Assembly (NCBI RefSeq): GCF_040183065.1
Contig: NC_091119.1
Span: forward strand, 102,559,274 to 102,623,273
From: Periplaneta americana
Taxonomy: Eukaryota; Arthropoda; Insecta; Blattodea; Blattidae
Direction of reading: 5' to 3'
DNA: 64,000 nucleotides
Below, in pieces: positions 56,101 through 64,000 of this stretch; the first letter of the stretch is position 1, and each line of letters starts with the position of its first letter. Below the pieces are notes generated by a model. It was not told where the DNA came from and did not search any database. It saw only the letters and a program-made list of their open reading frames with translations. Position numbers and translations under genes: made by a program.

Positions 56101-56727
56101 CAGTCATGTATTTTTTTGCCGAAATAAAGTACCATCTGGATGCACCACATTTCTAGGGTTGCCACTAGCCTGTGTTTGACCAGCCCGGTGAAGCTCAACA
56201 TAAGGCGGTTGACTGTTATCAACCCCTCGAAGGCTTTGTTTGTGGCCGGCCGGTAATTTTATCAAATGAGTTTGAGAATATGTGATAAGAGTTTTTATTA
56301 AATAGGCTGTTAATGATTTCTCTATTTCGTGCAACCTTTAAGTCAGAGCAGCAAAAGATAAAGGAATCTGGAAGTATTTTTCACTTTTACTTCATGGTTC
56401 CACACCAAAAGTAGAAGAAATGTCAAGTGTTAGATGACAATCAGGTCTCTAAGTGGATGAAGATATATTCTGCTGTGACCTGTGCTCATTAAATGAAGTG
56501 GTTTCTTCCTTCGTGAATGATGAACATTTGACAAGTTTTGCGATACGGTGTATTTTCAGGGTAAAGATGCCTTTGATAAATCTCCACAATAAGAATCGTA
56601 GTTCAACACGTGTTCGTGTATTTAGTATCATGAATAACATATTAATGTACGAAAAGTCTAACAACCAGTTCAATTTAAAAATGAAGCAAACAGGACAACC
56701 CGGGCAACGCCGGGTGCCTTCAGCTAG
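56100..56727 (+). mobile_element. Helitron-like 3' end
   Basis: The segment ends with a GC hairpin ACCCGGGCAACGCCGGGT (56698-56715) followed 8 nt later by CTAG at 56724-56727 and a T. That is the hallmark Helitron terminus (hairpin, short spacer, CTRR, insertion before T). The 5' limit is unknown; 56100 is only where similar-looking repetitive sequence (GCCACTAGCCTGTGTTTGAC, AACCCCTCGAAGG) begins. No Rep/helicase ORF is visible, so this is non-autonomous or truncated. Confidence 0.5.
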
Positions 56728-56729
56728 TT

Positions 56730-57040
56730 TAATAATAATTACAAGATAAGTTTTTAAATTGTCGCACATAAAACATTATCACCTATAAGCATATACTCTA
56801 TAGTCTCAATCCGTAAACCAACTGCACAGCGGCGTGCGGACAGAATGTGAGCGGTGAACTGCCGGTGCTGGATCCAGCATAAACAGCTCTCCTGCATAGT
56901 CAAGAAACGAAAAGTGCTAGATATGTGCATTCCTGTGAACTCGAGCGGTCAATCAATGCGGAACCCGCCTCAATTGTACGAGATGTTATAGCTTCGTGTG
57001 TTTTTATATAAAGTCGTTCTTAATCTTTACAAAATTACTA
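56730..57040. other. No recognised feature
   Basis: No supported ORF or repeat. Confidence 0.3.
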
Positions 57041-57047
57041 AATCAGG

Positions 57048-57310
57048 TCCACACCTGTGGAGTAACGGTCAGCGCGTCTGGCAGCGAAACCAGGTGGCCC
57101 GGGTGCGAATCCCGGTCGGGGCAAGTTACATGGTTGAGATATTTTCCGGGATTTTCCCTCAACTTAATACGAGCAAATGCTCGGTAACTTTCGGTGCTGG
57201 ACCCCGGACTCATTTTCACCGGCATTATCACCTTCATTTCATTCAGTCGCTAAATAACCTAGATGTTGATACAGCGTCGTAAAATAACCCAATAAAATAA
57301 AAAAAAACCT
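57048..57310 (+). repeat. tRNA-derived SINE (type A), plus strand, full length
   Basis: GTCCACACCTGTGGAGTAAC head, A-box-like GGTCAGCGCGTCTGGCAGC, B-box-like GGGTGCGAATCCCGG, a body with TTTCGGTGCTGGACCCCGGA and CACCTTCATTTCATTCAGTC, a tail AGATGTTGATACAGCGTCGT and AAAATAACCCAATAAAATAA. AATCAGG repeats at 57041-57047 and 57311-57317 are a probable target duplication. This is the best reference copy of type A in the window. Confidence 0.88.
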
Positions 57311-57317
57311 AATCAGG

Positions 57318-58317
57318 ATCATTTGAAATAGATGTGTACTAATTATTACATTTATTTTTACATTTGGAATGAAGTACTATACATAAAAATGATATTAAAC
57401 ATTGGATAAAGCCAACTGAAATGTTAGCATGTAATGTTCCCTTGTGATTTTTTACGCAGACGTCCAATTCGTAAGAGCAAATGTTTTCAGAAAAAAGCTA
57501 AGACAGCCCAGCCACTATCCTTCACAGAGGGGTGGGGGAATCGGGAAGGGACGCAACCAAACGGACACAGACCTGCCAAAATATGATTCCATAATGAAGG
57601 GTTATTATTTGATGTAATCCAAACAAAAAAGTTTAATAGAATTTTGCTCGTCTTTGCTTAATTTTCGAGATAAAAACTGTTTTATAGGAAACATTTCATA
57701 GCGTGTTTTGAAAAAGAAATTGATTTAATTCCGAATACGCTGAGTCAATTTAAGAGAGCAGTTACTATGATAGCAAATGATTGAAAGAAAGAAATTTATT
57801 TTTCTTTAGATATGCAGAAACGATGGCGGGCTTATGCTAGGGCGGCAATGAACCTGCGGGTTCCTTAAAAGCCATTTGTAAGTAACTAAGATATACAGAA
57901 ATTTGATCCGAACAAATGTACGAGTAACATTGTAAAATTCCTTTGCAGAACATCAGTAAATTGCAGGATTCACTGTTCTTGAAGCATTAGGCCTATCTTG
58001 ATCCACTTTTTTACTTACAAAATGAACAACGAATGTCTTCAATAACGATAGAACAGTCACAGTACTACCAACAGAGCATTACAATACAAATCGTTAGATA
58101 TATTTCGATTGTAATTATCAATCGAGTGTCATAGGTAAATCATGGTTTCTTTTTTTCCAAACGGGCCACAGTCTAGGACTGACGTCCATTTGTAACAGAA
58201 CAACATTTCTATACCCACATTTCACATATACAGTAACTATCAACTGGACTGAAGTTATTTTGTTGTAAAATGATGCACCGACTCCTAAACTGCCGATTCC
58301 AACAGAAAACTTGTTTT
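57318..58317. other. No recognised feature
   Basis: No supported ORF or repeat. Confidence 0.35.
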
Positions 58318-58329
58318 TCGAAAAGATGG

Positions 58330-58558
58330 AAAAATGTTATGTTTTATTTAACGACGCTCGCAACTGCAGAGGTTATATCAGCGTCGCCGGATGTGCCGGA
58401 ATTTTGTCCCGCAGGAGTTCTTTTACATGCCAGTAAATCTACTGACATGAGCCTGTCGCATTTAAGCACACTTAAATGTCATCGACCTGGCCCGGGATCG
58501 AACCCGCAACCGTGGGCCTAGAAGGCCAGCGCTATACCAACTTGCCAACCAGGTCGAC
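58330..58558 (-). repeat. tRNA-derived SINE (type C), minus strand, with 12-bp TSD
   Basis: Minus-strand order GTCGACCTGGTTGGCAAGTT, TTGGTATAGCGCTGGCC, GGTTCGATCCCGGGCC, AGTAGATTTACTGGCATGTA, GGGACAAAATTCCGGCACAT and a CGTTAAATAAAACATAAC end. The direct repeat TCGAAAAGATGG at 58318-58329 and 58559-58570 is a clean target duplication. It lies just downstream of the donor site of the candidate gene at 58635-59117. Confidence 0.9.
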
Positions 58559-58634
58559 TCGAAAAGATGGACTGAAGCCCTTTTGGAAAGAGGATTGAAT
58601 CACAAACAGGGCCTTGCACTTACCGGATTAACTT

Positions 58635-59117
58635 TCACGCATGCCGAACAGCGGCCAGCAGCCTTTCGGGGCTCCTCTTCCGCTGGGGTTGAGGTGCAGG
58701 TGGAGGTTCTTCTCCGAGGATTTCCTCTAGAGGATCGGCAAATGTTACGTGCTTTTTGTCATCTTCCTCAACCGTTGGTCCCTCATCCGTGGCGTCTTCC
58801 ATGCCTGCATTCTCCGGTTCTATTGCCTTGTCTCCCAAGTCAGCACTTCCCGGTTCTATTGTCTTGTCTTCTGCGCCGTCACTCTTGGGTGCACTTGGTT
58901 TGTCTCTCGTGCTAGCACTCCCAGGTTTCTTTTTCTTGGCTTTCGTGGCACTAGATTTTTGACCACTAGTACCTGGGGTGCCTTTTCCATCCTGACCCTG
59001 TTTTAGAATATAGAGTGTTGTCATATCCCGGAAGAGCGGTTTTTCTTTGCAGTTGTTGTAGAGCATGCAAGTCCCAACTGCAGCCCCTCCGCTGGCCGCC
59101 AGTTTACTGACGGTCAT
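58635..59117 (-). CDS. Hypothetical host protein, 160 aa, with KHVTF motif
   Basis: A complete minus-strand frame from ATG 59117 to TGA 58635. An in-frame TAG lies 21 nt upstream, so this Met is the first possible start. The composition is unlike the neighbouring AT-rich repeats: it is GC-richer and codon-like. The N-terminus (LAASGGAAVGTCMLYNN) is small and apolar, and might be a weak membrane segment. The middle is Lys/Ser/Ala-rich and probably disordered (AKKKKPGSAS), then acidic with near-repeats (DKTIEPGSADLGDKAIEPEN). Residues 122-126 read KHVTF, matching the RVxF-type docking consensus for protein phosphatase 1. A consensus splice donor (GGTAAGT) begins at 58623 on this strand, 12 nt after the stop, so the transcript may continue into a 3' UTR intron. 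No family recognised; function unknown. Confidence 0.45.
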   Translation of the reverse strand: MTVSKLAASGGAAVGTCMLYNNCKEKPLFRDMTTLYILKQGQDGKGTPGTSGQKSSATKAKKKKPGSASTRDKPSAPKSDGAEDKTIEPGSADLGDKAIEPENAGMEDATDEGPTVEEDDKKHVTFADPLEEILGEEPPPAPQPQRKRSPERLLAAVRHA

Positions 59118-60128
59118 GCATTGGTAAAGATTTCGCTAATGTACTTAAAATAAACTTGGCGCCCCACATCTTTCTGTGTTATGATTTGAGGAACGTCTCC
59201 AGGCAACGCACCGCATAGGCTCTGTTGTGAATGCATTATTGATTAAGCACATCGCAGCCAAAACAATAGGTTTGTTTCCAGCAAGCAATTCAGAACGCCT
59301 TCCGAACTTCTTTTGCGCCAGTTGTGTACGGTGTCAGAACTAATTCAGAATTTTACGTTGTTGGAACGTTTCTTGAACTGTTCTTTCACGGCCTTCGGAG
59401 TTTCTTCTCATTTTAAAATTATATTCATCTTCCGAAAATCATTTGTCATAAACTATATCACTATCACCTTCCAAATCACTCATGATCGACCAATTTCACT
59501 CGTTCTAAAGCACGTTGGAACAGGGATCTGGGAGTTCAGATCGGTTCTAGTCTTGTAGGGCTACTGCGCATGAGCAGGCAGTGCTGGAACAAACCTCTTG
59601 AGATGAGTCCGTTGTCACTCACTAGTTGAATGTTTTGTCTGTCAATTACCTTAAACAGAAGGATTCTTCTCTGCAGTGGCGGATTGATCACAGCATAAAT
59701 GTAGTCAATAGATAGAGCCGCAAGTTTCGGGGGAAGCAAGTGGCCGTAGCATAAGGCGAGTTCCGAAATAGCACAAAAAGTTCGAAGTTGAAGTAGTTTT
59801 CAACGTTGTAACACAAACCATGCTCTTTTTAACTCTCGAATTTCCGCGACACAAACATTACGTTACAAGTTTTAAGCTCGGCAATTTACTGCTGAACTAT
59901 GGGGGGTGGAAATTTGCACGTTATATGGCAAATTCATCTTTTATAAGGCGTTCGCCTGCCTTGCATTGACAATATATAGCATTTTGTGAACATGGTGGTG
60001 CAAAATAAAACGCATGACCTCGATTAATTAGTGTTCAAACGAATTACCAAAGCCTCTCTCGTCCGTACTCGCCATTTCAATATATTTTATTGCAAATTTA
60101 TCCAATCGAGAAAAGTAAATAATACAAC
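59118..60128. other. Upstream of the hypothetical gene; no recognised repeat
   Basis: Mixed-composition sequence, somewhat richer in CpG than the surroundings in 59500-59760. It could hold the 5' UTR or promoter of the minus-strand ORF, but no specific element can be pointed to. Confidence 0.3.
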
Positions 60129-60140
60129 ACCAGAAGCTTA
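60129..60140. repeat. Left target-site duplication of the multimeric element
   Basis: ACCAGAAGCTTA, repeated exactly at 62283-62294. Confidence 0.85.
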
Positions 60141-60171
60141 TGAGAGAGAGATGGAACGGAGAAAAATTCTC

Positions 60172-60242
60172 TCCGGCGCCGGGATTTGAACCCGGGTTTT
60201 CAGCTCTCCGTGCTGATGCTTTAACCACTAAGCCACGCCGGA
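60172..60242 (-). repeat. tRNA-like cloverleaf 1 (minus)
   Basis: Identical to the plus-strand cloverleaf at 60966-61036, inverted. Confidence 0.8.
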
Positions 60243-60553
60243 TACAATCCCGACACCGTTGAGAATCGTCTCAGATTAAGCTCCATCTCTTGGGTTCCCT
60301 CTAGTGGCCGCCCTCTGCACTACGTCATAGATGTCTATGCACGCAGGACCGAAGTCCATACATGTGTAGAGGTGCACTCAGATAAGTGACTGGTTGGCCG
60401 GGGTCCGACGGTATGGGCGCCGTCTTTAAATCACAAAGTGATTTATTACGCATATCATATTTATTTTGATGTACCGAAGTACATATGATATTTCCATGCA
60501 GATATTCTGCTTTCTCAGATGATGAGAGAGAGATGGAACGGAGAAAAATTCTC

Positions 60554-60624
60554 TCCGGCGCCGGGATTTGAACCCGGGTTTTCAGCTCTCCGTGCTGATG
60601 CTTTAACCACTAAGCCACGCCGGA
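60554..60624 (-). repeat. tRNA-like cloverleaf 2 (minus)
   Basis: 382 bp from cloverleaf 1, same orientation and sequence. Confidence 0.8.
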
Positions 60625-60965
60625 TACAATCCCGACACCGTTGAGAATCGTCTCAGATTAAGCTCCGTTCCATCTCTCTCTCTCATCATCTGAGAAAGCA
60701 GAATATCTGCATGGAAATATCATATGTACTTCGGTACACCAAAATAAATATGATATGCGTAATAAATCACTTTGTGATTTAAAGACGGCGCCCATACCGT
60801 CGGACCCCGGCCAACCAGTCACTCATCTGAGTGCACCTCTACACATGTATGGACTTCGGTCCTGCGTGCATAGACATCTATGACGTAGTGCAGAGGGCGG
60901 CCACTAGAGGGAACCCAAGAGATGGAGCTTAATCTGAGACGATTCTCAACGGTGTCGGGATTGTA

Positions 60966-61036
60966 TCCGGCGTGGCTTAGTGGTTAAAGCATCAGCACGG
61001 AGAGCTGAAAACCCGGGTTCAAATCCCGGCGCCGGA
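60966..61036 (+). repeat. tRNA-like cloverleaf 3 (plus), type copy
   Basis: 71 nt that fold with perfect stems: acceptor TCCGGCG/CGCCGGA (7 bp), D stem GCTT/AAGC, anticodon stem TCAGC/GCTGA (5 bp) with loop ACGGAGA, and T stem CCGGG/CCCGG (5 bp) with loop TTCAAAT. The A box TGGCTTAGTGG and B box GGTTCAAATCC match the Pol III consensus. Against a functional tRNA: position 33 is C rather than U, no CCA or normal leader context is present, and it is embedded in a repeat. A T5 run 13 nt downstream could terminate Pol III. Confidence 0.82.
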
Positions 61037-61347
61037 GAGAATTTTTCTCCGTTCCATCTCTCTCTCATCATCTGAGAAAGCAGAATATCTGCATGGAAAT
61101 ATCATATGTACTTCGGTACATCAAAATAAATATGATATGCGTAATAAATCACTTTGTGATTTAAAGACGGCGCCCATACCGTCGGACCCCGGCCAACCAG
61201 TCACTCATCTGAGTGCACCTCTACACATGTATGGACTTCGGTCCTGCGTGCATAGACATCTATGACGTAGTGCAGAGGGCGGCCACTAGAGGGAACCCAA
61301 GAGATGGAGCTTAATCTGAGACGATTCTCAACGGTGTCGGGATTGTA

Positions 61348-61418
61348 TCCGGCGTGGCTTAGTGGTTAAAGCATCAGCACGGAGAGCTGAAAACCCGGGT
61401 TCAAATCCCGGCGCCGGA
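61348..61418 (+). repeat. tRNA-like cloverleaf 4 (plus)
   Basis: Same as 60966-61036, offset 382 bp. Confidence 0.8.
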
Positions 61419-61729
61419 GAGAATTTTTCTCCGTTCCATCTCTCTCTCATCATCTGAGAAAGCAGAATATCTGCATGGAAATATCATATGTACTTCGGTA
61501 CATCAAAATAAATATGATATGCGTAATAAATCACTTTGTGATTTAAAGACGGCGCCCATACCGTCGGACCCCGGCCAACCAGTCACTCATCTGAGTGCAC
61601 CTCTACACATGTATGGACTTCGGTCCTGCGTGCATAGACATCTATGACGTAGTGCAGAGGGCGGCCACTAGAGGGAACCCAAGAGATGGAGCTTAATCTG
61701 AGACGATTCTCAACGGTGTCGGGATTGTA

Positions 61730-61800
61730 TCCGGCGTGGCTTAGTGGTTAAAGCATCAGCACGGAGAGCTGAAAACCCGGGTTCAAATCCCGGCGCCGGA
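61730..61800 (+). repeat. tRNA-like cloverleaf 5 (plus)
   Basis: Same as 60966-61036, offset 764 bp. Confidence 0.8.
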
Positions 61801-62111
61801 GAGAATTTTTCTCCGTTCCATCTCTCTCTCATCATCTGAGAAAGCAGAATATCTGCATGGAAATATCATATGTACTTCGGTACATCAAAATAAATATGAT
61901 ATGCGTAATAAATCACTTTGTGATTTAAAGACGGCGCCCATACCGTCGGACCCCGGCCAACCAGTCACTCATCTGAGTGCACCTCTACACATGTATGGAC
62001 TTCGGTCCTGCGTGCATAGACATCTATGACGTAGTGCAGAGGGCGGCCACTAGAGGGAACCCAAGAGATGGAGCTTAATCTGAGACGATCCTCAACGGTG
62101 TCGGGATTGTA

Positions 62112-62182
62112 TCCGGCGTGGCTTAGTGGTTAAATCATCAGCACGGAGAGCTGAAAACCCGGGTTCAAATCCCGGCGCCGGA
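62112..62182 (+). repeat. tRNA-like cloverleaf 6 (plus)
   Basis: Same as the others except TTAAATCATC for TTAAAGCATC in the D arm, which weakens the D stem. Confidence 0.8.
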
Positions 62183-62282
62183 GAGAATTTTTCTCCGTTC
62201 CATCTCTCTCTCATCATCTGAGAAAGCAGAATATCTGCATGGAAATATCATATGTACTTCGGTACATCAAAATAAAAAATAA

Positions 62283-62294
62283 ACCAGAAGCTTA
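62283..62294. repeat. Right target-site duplication of the multimeric element
   Basis: ACCAGAAGCTTA, exact match to 60129-60140. Confidence 0.85.
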
Positions 62295-62349
62295 GCTTAA
62301 ATTTTCTTTTCTTCAGTTCATTACTTTAAAATAATTTATTGTTGCTCAT

Positions 62350-62611
62350 TAATTTTTTATTTTTATTTGGTAATTTAACGCCGCTGTATCAACTTTAAGG
62401 TTATTTAGCATCGATGGAATTGATGACAGCGAGATGATATTTGGCGAGATGAGGGCGAGGATTCACCATAGATTACCTGACATTCGCCTTACGGTTGGAG
62501 AAAACCTCGGAAAACCCAACCAGGTAAACAGCCCAAGCGGGGATCGAACCCGCGCCCGAGCACAACTCCAGATCGACAGTGTCTTAGCCGACTGAGCTAC
62601 GTCGGTGGCTC
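62350..62611 (-). repeat. tRNA-derived SINE (type B head, A-like tail), minus strand
   Basis: The minus strand reads GCCACCGACGTAGCTCAGTC (A box), GCGGGTTCGATCCCCGC (B box), GTTTACCTGGTTGGGTTTTC and GTAAGGCGAATGTCAGGTAA. It then takes the TAAATAACCTTAAAGTTGAT and ACAGCGGCGTTAAATTACC tail that type A copies also have. Full length; the shared tail suggests types A and B are related or modular. Confidence 0.82.
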
Positions 62612-63804
62612 ACTCATTATTAATTTACTAGTATTTAGTATTTTTTAATTTATAAGAACGCATACTGAATAGAGCATAAAACATAACATGCATGATGCGC
62701 GACTTCTTTAGTGCGACGGGTTATGCTCACCCTCACTGCTTCTGTCCACGTCGATTTATCTTGCAAGTACTGATTTGTTCATTACGTTTAATTATTTCTG
62801 TGGGGAATTTGGCTCTTAAGAGATGGGATGGATGGAAATTTGGTATTTTTTTTGTCCAAAATCACATTTTTTTTGGTAGAAAATGAAGCTGTGGTGCCTA
62901 CTTTACACTTTGACGAGATTTTAGAGCCTTACGACGGCTTTCTCATGAATTACGCCCTCTGTAAGTATAAAACATATAGAAATTTAAGTAATTTTTTCGC
63001 ACTTTTTCAGCCCACGTCTCTGCATTCACATTGCTAAGGAATCCACAAATGTTATGCTACAAGTTAGAAAATTTTACTGCATGTTCTTTAACATATTCTT
63101 ATCAAAGATATGTTAGCATTAAAAAAAAAGAAAATAATTTTAATAAAAAAAAATAAAACGCGTGCTTACAGTCTAATCTGTTAATATTAACCGGAGTGCT
63201 GTAGTTAATAAATATAGATTGTGCAAGGCACTGGTGTGGTTATAGACAGTCGTGTGGTTTACACACTAAGTGAAGCGCATTCTACGTGTCAAAAATGAGT
63301 GCTGACCTGGGGATGGATAAACATTCCAGACCGTGCCTTCTACGCCGTAGATTCTACTTGTTACTGACCATAAACCCTTGACCTGGAGACGTGCAAATTG
63401 ATTCCAGTTAGAAAATTCTGAGATGGCGTCTTCTATTAGAAGCATATCAGTACGATGTACCGGACATCGTTTTGTTTTTACTAACATTTTTAATATTAAC
63501 CTGGCTGCTGTATGCCTTTGGATTAACGGTTGAGAACCAGACAGACCGGAGTTTGATGATAACTTACTAGTACAAAATACAAACAAATACAAATACTAGG
63601 TATAGGAGGGAAGAAAAGTAGTGCATCCATTTATGTAAACTGGAAACTATTACGATTTTGAGTTTGATAGTTTTAGTTGGGATTTTATTTAATCAAAAAA
63701 CAGTACAGTATTAACAATAAATGTTTTTACTCACTAACTGAACTATCCAGGCGGACGTATTCATTATGCAATATATAGCAGCCTATACTGTCTACAGCAC
63801 ATTG
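62612..63804. other. No recognised gene
   Basis: A 108-codon minus-strand ORF (63266-63592) is the longest frame. It has no motif I recognise and is embedded in AT-rich, repeat-like sequence. Confidence 0.35.
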
Positions 63805-64000
63805 GCATACAATGTGGCATTGTTAGCAGAAGAGGAGATGATAATAAGTAAGGGATATGCTACTAGAGCTAAATGACAGCTGTGAGCAGTATGGGATGAA
63901 GATAAATGCCAACAAGACGAAGACCATGGTCATAGGAAGAAAAGTAAAGAATGTAAAGTTGCGAATTCCAAATGAGGCAGTAGAGCAAGTGGACAACTTC
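63805..64000 (+). mobile_element. LINE (family X) reverse transcriptase fragment, cut by window end
   Basis: With one frame change it translates as ALLAEEEMI, then LLELNDSCEQYGMKINANKT, KTMVIGRKVKNVKLRIPNEA and VEQVDNF. That is the segment after the YADD box of an RTE/CR1-like RT ('LNxxCxxYGMKINxxKTKxMxIGRK'). It is the same family as 33850-34293, whose left part aligns with it, and it continues beyond the window. Confidence 0.75.

Larger units (their letters stand above)
60141..62282 (+). mobile_element. Multimeric tRNA-like retroelement (382-bp unit), twin-primed
   Basis: Six near-identical copies of a 71-nt tRNA-like cloverleaf occur at a strict 382-bp period. Two are on the minus strand (60172-60242, 60554-60624) and four on the plus (60966-61036, 61348-61418, 61730-61800, 62112-62182). 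Orientation flips once, near 60660-60666, at shared CTCC. The whole block is flanked by a 12-bp duplication and ends in an A-rich CAAAATAAAAAATAA. Read as RNA, the inverted part ends at CCATCTCTCTCTCA, precisely where the sense part begins. That is the geometry produced by twin-primed reverse transcription of a single ~2.1-kb multimeric transcript. Units differ at only a few positions, so the array is young. Confidence 0.85.

Noticed and set aside
60172-62182. Six genuine tRNA genes
   Set aside because: The cloverleaf is perfect, but the anticodon loop lacks U33, every copy is embedded in the same 382-bp repeat, and the block is flanked by a target-site duplication.
60141-62282. CRISPR-like array
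   Set aside because: The repeating unit is 382 bp with no variable spacers, and orientation flips inside the block.
63266-63592. 108-codon minus-strand ORF as a gene
   Set aside because: No recognisable motif or splice context, and it lies in repeat-like sequence.

Overview
The window looks like repeat-dense, AT-rich insect chromosome. Many tRNA-headed SINEs, 5'-truncated LINEs, (AAT)n microsatellites and a recurring TAGGCCTA-type string fit a large cockroach-like (Blattodea) genome; that assignment is inference from repeat style. No complete conserved host gene is recognisable. The only host-gene candidates are a compact 160-codon ORF on the minus strand near 59 kb and a possible first exon near 6.2 kb.

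Layout. 0-10.8 kb: SINEs, LINE scraps, a foldback element, a TA-flanked MITE and a three-deep nest of elements (7.87-9.65 kb). 10.8-19.5 kb: an apparently intact APE-type LINE (two ORFs, poly-A tail) between two copies of a 1,671-bp sequence that read as identical. This is best explained as a giant target-site duplication. 19.5-27 kb: a TAAA-rich higher-order repeat, a hAT-like MITE, a LINE 3' end, SINEs and a CGGBP1/hAT-like transposase remnant. 27.2-29.7 kb: a P-element-like DNA transposon (35-bp terminal inverted repeats, 8-bp target duplication, THAP and catalytic-domain remnants) inserted in the B box of a tRNA-derived SINE. 30-42.3 kb: a FLYWCH/MULE-like remnant, RTE-like and CR1/Jockey-like LINE fragments, a DDE transposase C-terminus, SINEs and a BED-finger fragment. 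42.7-48.5 kb: two tandem copies of a ~2.9-kb long-TIR element carrying palindromic repeats, tRNA-like sequences and a LINE 3' end. 49-58.6 kb: mariner-type and unassigned transposase remnants, a Helitron-like 3' end and SINEs. 60.1-62.3 kb: a multimer of a 382-bp tRNA-like unit with an inverted 5' part and 12-bp flanking duplications, read as one retrotransposed transcript. 62.3 kb to the end: a SINE and a LINE fragment running off the window.

How the parts interact. The window mostly records retrotransposition. The intact LINE is a plausible source of TPRT machinery. One SINE group appears to share its 3' tail with a truncated LINE at 24.1 kb. Several SINEs carry clean target duplications. 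The two strongest observations are the kilobase-scale target duplication around the LINE and the twin-primed multimeric tRNA-like element. No LTR retrovirus, Polinton, CRISPR array, rRNA or genuine tRNA gene was recognised.
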